Below are positions 1 through 10,469 of a DNA stretch of 19,802 nt, in pieces (the stretch's first letter is position 1; each line of letters opens with the position of its first letter). A program made the translations under genes and the position numbers. This DNA comes from Eimeria necatrix (Eukaryota > Apicomplexa > Conoidasida > Eucoccidiorida > Eimeriidae), in NCBI RefSeq assembly GCF_000499385.1, contig NW_013654531.1, forward strand, positions 1 to 19,802. The letters run 5' to 3'. The notes under the pieces are model-generated. The model saw nothing but the letters and a program-made list of their open reading frames with translations, did no database searches and was not told the DNA's origin.

Positions 1-1047
1 ATAGCGTGATAGATCTTCTGCCATTCATCTTCCCTGCAAACCCAGCCACAGTACAAGATATCGATTACCTAGCTGCATCGTAGCATGTGCCATATACTGA
101 AGGCCACACTTATGCTAGGTTGACCATGCGTTTTGGGTTCTATGCAGGCAAGTCTGTGCTCCTGCAGTTTGTGTTCCCACTTGAATGGTGCTGCATTAGC
201 AGTCAGTGCCGCCGGGTTCGTTAGGCAGACAACGGCAGTAGTAGGCTTCTCTTGAAGTCTTCTTGATGCCCGGCCGCTGTGTCTTTTGGACATGGATGGA
301 GCAGCAACTGATTCTGCTGTTGTGCAGGTGACAAAGGCGCAGCTGGCCACAGGGTTCTCCTTGGGGTTATACAGGGCAACAAAGGAGGCGGCCCTGTTGT
401 CATACACCTTCGGGTTGTTCGGAGCCTGGTATTTTGGGGGGATCTCGTTATTGAAGAGAGAAAAGCCGTCTTTCCAGTACTGTACTGCCGCTTTGCAGTC
501 ATTCTCGCCCTCGTAGTACGCGAAAGTTCCCTTGAGCTTTTCTGCCTCAGTTCTGTCGCTCTGGGTCTTCAGATAGTAGAAAGAGAAACAGAACAAACGT
601 GGTGAGTAGCTGCTAGGGGTGCCGTCGTTTGGAAAGCTTTGATTGGCTTAGTGTGCTCGTGGCATGACTTACCCCCGCCATTTCTTCGCAGATTTCGTTC
701 CACAACGTTTCAGCTGTTATGTTTCTTCCCGGTGGAGAGCTTTGTGGCAGCGATTGTAATTCATCAGTTGCCTTCTCAAATGCAGCGAGTCCCGCAGCTG
801 TCCTTGCTTCGTTCATCGCCGGTAAGCAATCAACCGTTTCTGTTCAGAAAATTCAATATACACAGGACAATTTTAAAGCAAAGTAATTTCCAGTCTGGAA
901 TAGAGAGAATTTCGCATCAAATGGGGAAAAGACAACAGGAATACGCTTACCAGCTGCTCCAGTTACGCTTGCGATTGCCCTAGGTGTCTTGTGTCCACAG
1001 AACACAGACATTAGGACGAATGCAATGAAAAAAGCGCGATGAGACAT
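1..1047 (-). CDS. SAG-family (TA4-type) surface antigen, 3' end cut by window edge
   Basis: This is a GPI-type surface antigen gene of the coccidian SAG/TA4 family, whose members sit on the surface of sporozoites and merozoites. I read four exons: 951-1047, 673-839, 181-560 and 1-33 (continuing outside). Junction phases are 1, 0 and 2, with donors GTAAGC, GTAAGT and GTGGGA. Exon 1 encodes a signal peptide (MSHRAFFIAFVLMSVFCG). Six cysteines fall at residues 37, 83, 110, 162, 167 and 200. Family-like blocks include CLPAMNEARTAAGL (37-50), FAYYEG, FVALYNPK and VCLTNPAAL. The fourth exon opens with E-D-E-W-Q-K-I, as in the complete neighbour, so the GPI tail should lie just outside the window. 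Between Cys5 and Cys6 the loop is long and basic (about residues 168-199). The frame also stays open past the exon 3 donor to a stop at 69-71; I treat that as intron read-through. The product class is secure; the exact paralogue is not. Confidence 0.93.
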
Positions 1048-2930
1048 TTTTGCCTTTAATAATTCCAACGACAAAAAGAAGAAAGGGACTATTGTCTGAG
1101 AGGTGCCAAAGGGCGCTGTTTCCTTATTGACAAATCCAGGCAAATGGGGACATTCGTGGGCCACGTTCGAGTGGTTAGGCTTGTTCTGAGTAATCCTGGG
1201 TCAGTTTGGCGTAACTAGGCTTGCTGTCGGGGTCTCTCCTCTCTTCTTCATCTCCTCTTGAATGATCACTCAAGCGAACGAAGAAAATATAGAGGAATGT
1301 GGGTGTTTGCTGACCAATAGCTGAGTGCCTTTCGTGATCTTGAGACCGTCACCAAGAGGTTCTGTTGTTCTGTGTTACTGCATAACAGGTTGGAGATGCG
1401 CACCATCAAGCGTACGCCCAGCGGGATAGTTTTTGTTGTTGAAACCCTTTTTGTCGCGTAAGTGGCATACTAAACTTCTACACTTCTTTTTATTGGCATA
1501 TGAGACTCCCGAAAATTCCGAACGCACAATTGCTCAACAATGCGTTACACTCAAGGCAGTTGAAATTCACGCCCGAAAAACATTCACTAGGGTCCATTTG
1601 TAAAACAGTCCCTTAAACTTGCTCGAAGGGGCGCCGCATAATGAAATGACGCAGCAAGAGAAGATTCAGCGCACCCAAACAGGCACGCATCGCATAAACA
1701 ATCATAACACAACAGATACAAGTACTATTTTGAATTCGAAATTCTGAAGCAGTTTCCTCATATTTGAATTTTCCCGCGTTTATTTGGGAGGCATCCGATG
1801 ATACCAGGACAAATCCGGAACAATCTGGTACAGAAACATTGGCGTATCATTTCTATTGAATGCCATGAGCTTCTCAATGGATCGTCACATGCAGACGCTG
1901 GGTATGCACGCCATGTGCACATGCTACCAGGAGCCCATTATGACACGCATATATGTCATTCTGAAATAGCAACAAACCTGCCTAGAGGAGTAGAAGGAAC
2001 AACAGTAAAGTGATAATCTGCACCCCGCACACTTACCCGTACTTATTGCATCCACAGAATATATGGTAGCAATGAGTGCAAAGGCAACTATAGAATGCTA
2101 GGCAAATTCATGCAAGTAGGTCATATGAGCGTTGTTTCCCTCCAGGCGAAATGATCGCGAAGAGTTCTTTCTCAGGCTGGTTTGACACAGCTGCTAAAAG
2201 CCGAACGCATAGAGTTTCCCTTGAAATCCCTTACTATCTAGCTTTGGTGCGCTTTTTCCGACGTACGAGTGTAGAAAATGTCGGCTAAACGTTTTACTGT
2301 GGTTTACAATCTTCCCTAAAAAATGCTCACTACGTATTCCTCGATTTGCCAAGACAAGTTGAAGGACAAGGAAATTATCAATCAGTTTCTCCCCTTCAAA
2401 TGAGGGCATCAACACCATGGCGCCTCAGCGGGTGGGTATAGCAAATAAAGTATTTATTCAAAATACTTCAAAATATCCCCACTGCTTCCCCTTTAAACAG
2501 TTGCTTGGCCACTAATGATACAGAAACGTGCAGTGACACAAGCATGCCCATTTGGTATGAGGTTGTACCTGCCCAAACAGGCAGGCGCGGCATGGCGTAT
2601 GCCACCGGTGGGTACATCAACGCCGAAACTTCTGGCATGAGTACACCTACATATCGAGAATTTCACTTGGCAGCACACACTGCGCAACACTTGCACTCGC
2701 ACGTGGCGACTCTCTGCAAGGGTTTTAAATAAAATTGCGCTTCCTCCCGATTATCCTATAAAAGGGCCCTACAAATGTAGCTTTTGCATACTTCACTTCG
2801 AACAACCAAAAGCACTATAAGCTATCTTGATCACACTTCGTCCAGGAGAGGTGCTCGTTTGTCATTTAAGGATTTCTCTCAGGAAGGAGTTTGCGCTGCC
2901 ATATCTGTCCAATGCTGGCGTGTAGTCCGC
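1048..2930. other. Intergenic region between the two SAG genes
   Basis: About 1.9 kb without a gene I can support. Open frames on both strands are short, low in protein-like character and lack splice-joined partners. It should contain the promoter of the 1-1047 gene (right of 1047) and the 3' UTR of the 2931-4020 gene (left of 2931). A TATAAAAG string occurs at 2757-2764, but nothing obvious starts behind it. Confidence 0.5.
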
Positions 2931-4020
2931 CTAGAAGAGAGCGAAAGCGGAGATGACCGCCGCAGAGATGAGGGCTACTGAAGGGCCGACTGGAGAAACT
3001 CCACCCTTCTTTTCAGATAGAGAGTCAACAATTTTCTTCCATTGCTCGTCGCTGCACGCAAATTACAAAACAAGCATCACCGAAGATTGCGCTTCAACCA
3101 ACCTCAAGTGCCCCCAGTGTATCCTGCCGCATTGATGCATGTTGCAGTGGCGAACAGCTGATTCTCACTCGAATGGTGGTGAGCCTGCTGCCAAAGGAGC
3201 AGGGTTTGTCAAGCAAATGACAGCATCTGTCGTGCCTGCCGCAAGCCTGCGTCCACCAACACCTCCTGCATTAGGGCACTGGAGTAGTACGCAACTAACA
3301 ACGGGGCTGGGTTTGGGGTTGTATAGGGCGACAAAGGAGACGGCCCTGTCATTGTACACAGCGGGGTTGTTCAACGCTTGAAATGTTGGGGGAATTTTAT
3401 CGTTGAACTGCGAAAGTCCGCCTTTCCAGTACTCCAGAGCATCGCTGCACTCTTTTTTGCCGTCGGTGACGGGGTAGTAGGCAAAGTTGCCAGTTAGCTT
3501 GACAGCTTCGGTAACACTCTTGGCCCTTGCTCCCTGTACGCAGCGAAAGATTAGAAATTGAGGAGGGCGTAGTTCCTTGTTTAAAGAGATAAGCTGCTCA
3601 GAACACCTGCTACATGACAATGCAGTGGACGACTACAATGCAGAGGACGGCTTACTCCTAAGACTTTGGGACATATTTCCGTCTTCCACAGAGTTTCAGC
3701 CACTGGTGCCGTCCTGGCCTCGTGCGAGTATGCTGGTAGAACTACTGCATCTCCAACAGCATTTCCAAATTCAGGAAGCCCTGCTGCTTTTCTGAGCTCG
3801 TTCATCGCCTCTCTACAGTCCAGCGTTTCTGATAACATTTCCGCACACAACATGCAAAAGAAGAATGCACGCTGTTTTGGGAAGTACTCAGATGCTGTCA
3901 GACCAAAAACGGCTAGCGGAAAAGCCCACCTGCTGTTGGGTATGTATCCTGAGCTCTGGCTGCTTGCTGCCCGAAGAGCAGTGACAGAGAAAGAAGAGAA
4001 ACAAAAGAGAGACGAGCCAT
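2931..4020 (-). CDS. SAG-family (TA4-type) surface antigen, complete, GPI-anchored
   Basis: A complete second SAG gene, tandem to and in the same direction as the first. Exons are 3930-4020, 3656-3828, 3169-3533 and 2931-3051, totalling 750 nt or 249 residues plus a TAG stop. Introns are 101, 122 and 117 nt, with phases 1, 0 and 2, identical to the neighbour. The start ATG (4018-4020) opens a signal peptide (MARLSFVSLLSLSLLFGQQ). Cysteines are at 35, 83, 117, 169, 174 and 195, the TA4-like spacing. The last exon has D-E-Q-W-K-K-I-V-D, a Gly/Ser-rich bend, then a hydrophobic end (VALISAAVISAFALF), as expected of a GPI-attachment signal. Family members are extracellular and disulfide-linked. 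The loop between Cys5 and Cys6 is shorter than in the neighbour. Which of the many SAG paralogues this is cannot be told from the sequence alone. Confidence 0.95.
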
Positions 4021-4026
4021 TTTGAG

Positions 4027-4089
4027 CAAATATGACTGTACAGTAACTGTATAAAATGCAAAAATGACTGTACAGAAACTGTAAAATGC
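4027..4089 (-). repeat. Two copies of a 32-bp unit just upstream of the SAG start
   Basis: Two near-identical direct copies (about 4027-4058 and 4059-4089) lie 6 bases 5' of the ATG of the complete SAG gene, in its 5' UTR or promoter. Each contains CTGTACAG (4036-4043 and 4068-4075). In the first copy this extends to the perfect palindrome ACTGTACAGT (4035-4044). A regulatory role is inferred from position only. Confidence 0.6.
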
Positions 4090-5219
4090 AGATAAATATG
4101 TTTTGACAGATATGAAAAGAGTTCTGGCGGGCTGTCGACAGATGACAGCGAGGTTGACAGCTGCTGCCCTAGCTGGCGCGCCGGTGCTGGCGATTGGAAG
4201 CACGCTACGGCTTGCTGCCTCGCATAGTGGGCAGCAAATAGTAGATAGAAAGTGAAAATATAATTTCGCAAGAGTTTTATTTGAAATATCATGCAAAAAT
4301 GTGCAGATTTAGTAGGGCTGCGGCTCTAGACCTAAACGCTCTGTTCAGGTTCTGCGCAACACCCTACGTCACCATCAGGTGTGTGCAGGGAATGCCAACG
4401 CAAACGAGACTGCACTCCAGAAAGCGGTCTCGGCCCACTTGAATGGATTTAAGGGCAAAAGTGAAATTGAAAATTCATCTCTTTGACGCTGCTGTCAGCG
4501 TTCATTGTTCCACGCCTTGCGCCATTCCTGCCGCCGCCCCCAGCGCAGGTTACCTCCAGGTGACGCTGTCACTCTCATGAAACTGCCAGAAGAACAGCTT
4601 ACACCCGAACATATCCCTCTCTTGCTGGCAAAATAATGTGAGTATCAGAAAAGTGAAGCTTGAAAATGTGGCATTTGCACTGAAAGCAAGAAAATACCAG
4701 CGACCCGCGGTCACTCCACTGTTTCTCACTTCGGTTCTCGGGCTCTCTGCCTGAGACGTTGCTGTGACGAATCAGTCTCACGAATTTGCCACTTCATAGC
4801 ATATATTTGGAGCTAGATGATTATTGCTTGATAGATCTAGAGCGAATGGGATGATTTCAGTCCGAAAGTGCTGGGGTTTGGTCCATTGAACAGCTGAACC
4901 TTGCTGCCAGATTTTGAGAAGAGTAGCTCGCCGGGCTCGCAGTCGAGTCCTGTGTCTACAAGTGTTACATGCATAAAAAATGGACACCTCTGTGAAGCTG
5001 AAGTGCATGTGAAGATAAATTGGCAGCTCCATGCTGCAATCTTGCGTTGAGGGCAAAGAGTTCTGGAGTGCACGAGGGGTGTAGAGCCAGATACCACGGT
5101 GGCGTAGAAAACCTGCACTAGACAGAAAAGATCAACTCAAATGCAGAATATCAATCAATGAATTATCAGAAAGATAAGGAAGAGACAGGTCCCCGACGGT
5201 GTCTAGACACAGCACGCTC
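4090..5219. other. Intergenic region with one weak minus-strand candidate exon
   Basis: This presumably includes the promoter of the SAG gene ending at 4020. The only candidate is a minus-strand frame at about 4837-5104, following a plausible acceptor (gtctagtgcag). It encodes about 90 residues with several cysteines and a stretch reading LVDTGLDCEPGELLFSKSG. I cannot assign it to any family and find no convincing second exon, so I leave it unannotated as a gene. Confidence 0.3.
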
Positions 5220-6465
5220 AGCTGGACGGACCGGTAAGGCACGAGTTCAAAGCAGTAGTGAGACAAACAGGGCACGCACACGGGAGCAGCATGATCAAGT
5301 TTTTCCATAAGGTGGCAAAAAATGCGGCTGCTTCAGCGTTTGGTCCTGAAGGGAGCGCACACAAGAAGGGGCTTCAAGCAATCGGCAGGCTATCGAGGAG
5401 CAGCGACATCTGGCAGCAACCCTAGAGTACCGTTACCTTGACAAAAACGATGTTTTGAGGCAGCTGGACTAAGTCGAGGCGCCAATGAACGCCAGTTCCG
5501 CTGGCCCGCCCGAGGAAGTGATAACGGCTTATCTGACATGTGTGAAGTGTATAAAGAGGCCCTGAAGAATTCTCCTTCGGGCTAGATAGAGGGGAGCGTG
5601 GTCCCTCATACCAGCTGCTAATATACCTTGAAACCAGCTCGTCAACTGACGTGATGCCCGCCCTGACGATAGGGTACGCAGGCCTTTTGGACGTTACTCT
5701 CGACCCCCAAAAAACCGACTATAGCTATGAACAGCTACACTGCAGCAGTCACAGAGCAGCTGCTTGGGCACGCCGAATGTGAGGCAACAGTTGGGAGACG
5801 AAAGCGGACTCAATGAAGGGTCGCTACAGACAGAAAATGAACTTGGAGCTACGAGGAGGGTTGAAGGTGCTTCTGGTATGAGCGGAAAGAACAGGCACTC
5901 TCGCGGAACTTCTGGTGTAACGAGCGAGAATAAAAAAAGGAAAGCAATGCGTAGAAGAAGAAAGGCTGGCTGACTAGGCTCGTGCGTGCAAGCCTTGCCA
6001 GAACACAGCCATCAAACTGCGGAGGAAAGGGACCACTACACGAGAGAGGCAATTGTAAAACAGGAAACTGTGGGCGTTGGAGGAGACTACTACGCTAGAG
6101 TACAGACGTCTGGTAAGGGACGAATGTGAACTGTGGCGTTACGATCCACTACTTTCAATCTGGCCAACTGGAGGAAGCACCTACGAGTGTAAGGGATTAT
6201 AGAGGATCATCAACCTGACAACATGGAAGTGCCTCCTCCCCCGCTTACAGAAGGAAGCAGCCACTATCCATAAATTCAGCAGCCTGGAGTAAAAGATCCT
6301 AAATCTAGTGATACGGGAGCGCAGTAGGGAAAAGCAAAGCAAAGTAAAAGTGGAATCGCTCCTACGGACGCAGAGCATGTGTGCCGGGATGGTAGAACCA
6401 GATTTAGTGTAGCGAAAGATCAGGTGAAGGCTAGGATATCCTCTGTAGCAAAGGCATGATAACAA
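5220..6465 (+). pseudogene. Unidentified broken coding-like stretch
   Basis: Several plus-strand frames look protein-like but are cut by stops and frameshifts. Near 5290-5400 one frame reads MIKFFHKVAKNAAASAF. A shifted frame at about 5390-5470 reads AIEEQRHLAATLEYRYLDKN. The frame 5764-5973 is rich in Arg/Lys at its end. Near 6080-6180 there is RLVRDECELWRYDPL. I see no retroviral-type protease, reverse transcriptase or integrase motif. It could be a decayed gene, an unrecognised repeat, or exons of a real gene whose splicing I cannot solve. No function is offered. Confidence 0.3.
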
Positions 6466-7608
6466 AAATTCAGTCAGAGATTCTTAAATACACTGCGAAG
6501 CTCTCTTGGGAACTGCCACATCGCCCGGAGTTTTTAGCCAAGCTGCTGTAGAACGGCTGTAGCTTACTCAGAGTGGGCAGACCTTCTACGATTCGACTTT
6601 TAAGCTTGATAAACGGAGAAAAACTGTGCATCTACTGGGTGAATACGCGCTTAGCGGCAGTGGTGGTGTCAATGTTTCAGGGTTGACTTTCGTGTACGAC
6701 GTGCTCTGACGTTGTGGTTGGACTCGTTCACGATGCACAAGAAGGCCTGATATTTCCAATCTGATTAGCTGACAGCCTAATCTACTTGTGCCCCATTTGT
6801 AGATGGTGTGGTCTGCTGGTAGTGTGCACCAGCAGAAGGGCAAGCAAAAGCCTTCAACCTGAGATAGCTTAGCAGAAAGCTACATTCTTGACGTGGAAGG
6901 GAGGTCGCGTGTAGTGAATTCACTGCACAGTCCTTTAGCTGCCCTCATTATTATCACTGAGTATTGCATTTCCCTAGACAAGCCAGTGCCTAGTTTTGAA
7001 CGTCTTGGGGATTGGTGCTGCCATGCAATAAATTCCAAGTGAAAGTGTTTGATAGAATTGCATTCAGTCAATTTGGTGTTACAATCTGCCGCGTTTGTTG
7101 CCTCTGTGGATTTCGAAATCTTGTGTTATGAACTTGTATGTAGTTCTTGCACCTGCACATATGCATAAGCTAGTACAATGTGATAATTTAAATACTGGAC
7201 TTGCAGAAATCCAGTAGGATACGCTAAATTTTGTTCGGACCGAGGATGCAGCGAATGCAAGCCTCAGCCAGTGTATGGCACTACCGTGCCACGTGCAAAA
7301 CAGGAGCTTGCGTATGATTTGCCGACTAAGGGTATCTTAAGGACCAAAACATTAATTCTGCATACACGCAGGAGCCTGCCAAGGGGGACGCAGTTCCTGT
7401 GCAAACCAGGGGCTATGGTACCAATGAAGAGTCGAAGTTGCCCTTAACCTAGTACAGGCAATTATATACATTAGTTCAGTGATCGTAGCGAGACATAAGC
7501 GCATTTAGATGGCAGGAAAGTAACCTTATGTGCAACCATTAAGGATATAAGCCTCAAGCGACACCATTGAGGGTACTGTGAGGTACCTCGTAAAATTGAG
7601 CAGCTTAT
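6466..7608. other. Stretch without recognisable features
   Basis: About 1.1 kb, mostly AT-richer, with only short unconvincing frames on either strand. No repeat, RNA gene or motif was recognised. Confidence 0.4.
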
Positions 7609-8157
7609 GTGCTTCCACATACAAAAACATACTTTTACTGCGGCCTTTTGTCAATGTTAACGATTAAAATTGTTAAATGGCCGTTAGTTCCCTCTTGGCT
7701 CCCGAAATACACTCGTGTTCAAGGGACACTATCTCCAGGCAAGCCTTGTTCTTGGCTCACGCGAGGCAAGGTTATGGCGGCTGCAACAGCGTGGGGCAGA
7801 GACGGCATCTGCCCCACGTCGTCCGTACCTAGAGGAGGTGCAGCTTGGGAAGAAAACATGACGCCGGTGTTGGGGCATGACGAGGAAGTTGCGTCTCTTT
7901 GTCTGATCATGGGTGCAACACTTGCGCTGCGGGAAACTAGGCACTCACACACGCGCGGCCCACGCGAGGTACGCAGCTACGCAGAGGCCTAACTTTCGAG
8001 CAGTGATGGCACGCCTATCCATCAACGGAATACGTTCAACTGCTTTGCTACGAAGAGAGGAGGATAAAGTGAAAGGGGATCGTTGAAGAGGATGCTTTGC
8101 TGAAAAGCCGGGAAGCATAGAGAAGCTTCGCGAAGCGGCAGGTCTCTTTCGCTCCAT
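7609..8157. other. GC-richer stretch, open on both strands; possible hypothetical gene
   Basis: On the plus strand a frame runs 7609-7992 (127 codons from a CTG; the first ATG is a few codons later). On the minus strand a frame starts with ATG at 8157 (MERKRPAASRSFSMLPGF) and runs to a GTGAGT donor-like site near 7950. Another minus frame continues through 7719-7952. Base composition is more coding-like than the flanks. The two strands cannot both be coding here and I cannot decide between them. No family is recognised. Confidence 0.3.
7790..7818. repeat. Perfect 11-bp hairpin with 7-nt loop
   Basis: CGTGGGGCAGA (7790-7800) and TCTGCCCCACG (7808-7818) are exact reverse complements around the loop GACGGCA. 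The stem is GC-rich and would be stable as RNA or DNA. No run of T follows, so it is not a bacterial-type terminator. Confidence 0.8.
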
Positions 8158-8309
8158 CTGCGTGGCTTCATGAAAGAAAAGAGCAGTCTCATCCTTCTTA
8201 TTCTGTTCTAACAGACGAACGTCTCAACAGTTTATATATGTTCTTTGGTGCCTCGAGCAATAAAAACATACAGAGCATTTTTGGGTATGTGGAGCCTAGA
8301 CAAGTTGGC

Positions 8310-8545
8310 AGGCGCGAAACAGGCAGACGAATGCACACTACGCGCTCGCGAGTCAGGCTGCACTGCGGTTAACGTCTGCCTGTTTCGCGTGGGCCATAAC
8401 TCACGGCCCACAGAAAGAGAGGTTGCTGCTGCCTGTGTTCCGGCTTAGGTTAGCAGTAAGCCTAACAGTTAACAACATTGCAGCCCGACTCGCGAGCGCC
8501 TAGTATGCGTTCGTCTGCCTGCTTTGCATGGGCCATAACTCTTGC
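8310..8545. repeat. Fold-back (inverted) repeat with a third partial copy
   Basis: The left arm at about 8310-8372 matches, in reverse complement, the right arm at about 8470-8535 with few differences. Both contain a CTCGCGAG palindrome. Between them, 8373-8389 (CGTCTGCCTGTTTCGCG) is the perfect 17-bp reverse complement of 8313-8329. The segment 8373-8402, including GGGCCATAACTC, recurs directly at about 8512-8541. So one short unit occurs three times in two orientations. It might be a MITE-like or fold-back element; no terminal duplication was established. Confidence 0.7.
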
Positions 8546-10469
8546 CGCTGCTGTTCTTTGACCAAAAGCCCTTGTCCATGACAGTGACCAGCTTCTTTCT
8601 TCTTCAAGAACTTCGTTCAAATTTACGTAAGCAGCAGCCTCCGATATTTTGTTGTCAAGACCGCGCAGACACCCTGATTAGGTCTCAAAAGCATATAACC
8701 GCTATCTAACCTGCACCGTAACTCCACGGCAGGGTTCTCCCACATCCGCAACTGTGCATCTTGGCACAAGAACGTCCCATGCTAAAGTAAACTTCCATTC
8801 TTTTCCACTGGATTTAGCTGACTTCACGAAAAGAAGTAATACAATAAGCCTTCAGAAAAAAAGTGAAAACAATGGGAATCAACCTCAGTGTTGGAGCCCA
8901 ATAATCCACCTGCTTACTAATGGAAACAGGGGATAATTTGCCACACTTGAAGAACCAAGGAATATGAGTGGGGATTTAGGCAGGAACTCGTCTTCAGCAG
9001 CCAGTAACAACTGGGAATTCTCGCATGCGCATTTTCTGCTCGCACTGCCATAGATGCGACTCCATATATGTCACCGTTTTCACTGTGCGCCTGCATGCAT
9101 TTAGTAACCATGCTTCTGAAGAAGGCGCAGGGAAACATGCTTGGCACTGGAGGCCTAGCATTTCACAAAGACCTATGCCACAGCGCATTTCACTACGGAA
9201 CAATGCAGGGCTTTAGACGTTCTTTCTGGCCCATTGCAAATAATTTAGATTTCAACAGCTGACTCGTGACCTTACGTTTTGCTCTGCACCTCACTTGCCC
9301 GGTTAATTCTTATGCTGGGCGGTGCTGGGCGAGGTCCCGACAATTGGTGGAACTTTGGATGAATCTTTCCTGACTTGCCCATATCTATGTTTATTAGCTC
9401 AAGTCGAATCACGCCAAACTTCAAATTTGATTCTCTGCGGTTCCTCCATCTCCATCGGTGTAGAATTTCTTTGATCGTTGGGTTACTCTCTTGAGGAAGA
9501 CGGGGTAGCATTTCGAGGTATGTATTTGGGCAAGACGCAAATGGAAGCAACATTGACTCATTATTTTCTGGCACTGCTGTCAAACCTTGTCAAATCGGTT
9601 TGCCTTGCTTAGCTGCATGTAGTCTTCATGTAGTCTTTCAGTGGGCTTAACTTGTCAAGGTAGTACACGCTAGGTCTCACGGAGCATTCATACTTATTTA
9701 TTTCCATAACTCTGCGTATTTTCGAATTGATAGCGAAGCGCTACATACACTGAAACAACCAACTCATTTACGAGACCAAAGTCAGCCGGGATATCTCATA
9801 GCGCCTACGGGAAGAAGGCCACGCGGTGCGCAAAATGTGGTAGGAAGCATATTCCCAGGCTCTGCAGAATATACAGGAAACTAAATGGCGTGTCTACAAA
9901 TTTGCATCCTGACAGAGCAGCATCGGCAAAGAAGGGCTGGTTAAGCCGCTCCGCTCCCTGTCTTGCCGTGATCATAGTCACCTGCGTGCAATTGTTATGC
10001 TGTATGTTGTGCCAAACAAATTTATGTCTTTGCGGCTATTAAATATGTAAAATAGTACACATGCTCTGCTTCTTAAAAGCTATATCCGTTCGTGAATTCT
10101 TCTTGCTATCAATTTTCGTGACTGACAGCCCCTGGAATTCGTTGCTGTTGTAAGGCACGAGATGCATTAAAACAACGCATTTCATGCGTTTCATGATCCT
10201 GTACCCAGTATAAACCCTAAATTTCGGCGTAACTTTGCATTTTTCGCATCTTTTCACCCTTCCAAATGGAGCTAAGTCCCTAGACACACGGCGGACTTCG
10301 GCGGCGACGTACAAGCACACCAGAGTATCCTTCAATTGGTTGCAGCCGCTCATAGCTCGCCATTTCGACTGTTTTAGCGTTATCGCCAAGGCTTGAGCTG
10401 CAGAGGGATGACCCTTGCCACGCCTTTCATTTGAAACTAGAGCGTCAAAAGCCGACCTCACGTTTTTCC
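8546..10469. other. Long stretch without an assignable gene
   Basis: Nothing was recognised over 1.9 kb. Two minus-strand frames stand out by length only: 9272-9583 (103 codons) and 10039-10494 (151 codons). The second overlaps the first exon of the Sec20-like gene on the opposite strand. The right end must hold the promoter and 5' UTR of that gene. Confidence 0.4.

Noticed and set aside
286..516. Plus-strand open frame inside the first SAG gene
   Set aside because: Antisense shadow of exon 3; the minus-strand exon structure, cysteines and splice sites are decisive.
1798..2732. Small frames at 1798-2013, 2194-2418, 2493-2702 and 2505-2732
   Set aside because: Short, on conflicting strands, and without splice-joined exons or motifs; expected by chance at this base composition.
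2757..2781. TATAAAAG followed by CTACA-AA-TGTAG
   Set aside because: Looks like a promoter, but no gene begins behind it and apicomplexan promoters are poorly predicted by TATA strings.
3666..4025. Plus-strand open frame of 119 codons over the second SAG gene
   Set aside because: Antisense to exons 1 and 2, which join in phase and encode a signal peptide and conserved SAG residues.
5208..5262. tRNA-like wording (GCTCAGCTGG ... GAGTTCAAAGC)
   Set aside because: No acceptor stem or anticodon arm can be folded around it.
9272..9583. Minus-strand frame of 103 codons, fairly protein-like
   Set aside because: No family recognised, no splice partner found, and no mitochondrial or apicoplast gene recognised in it.
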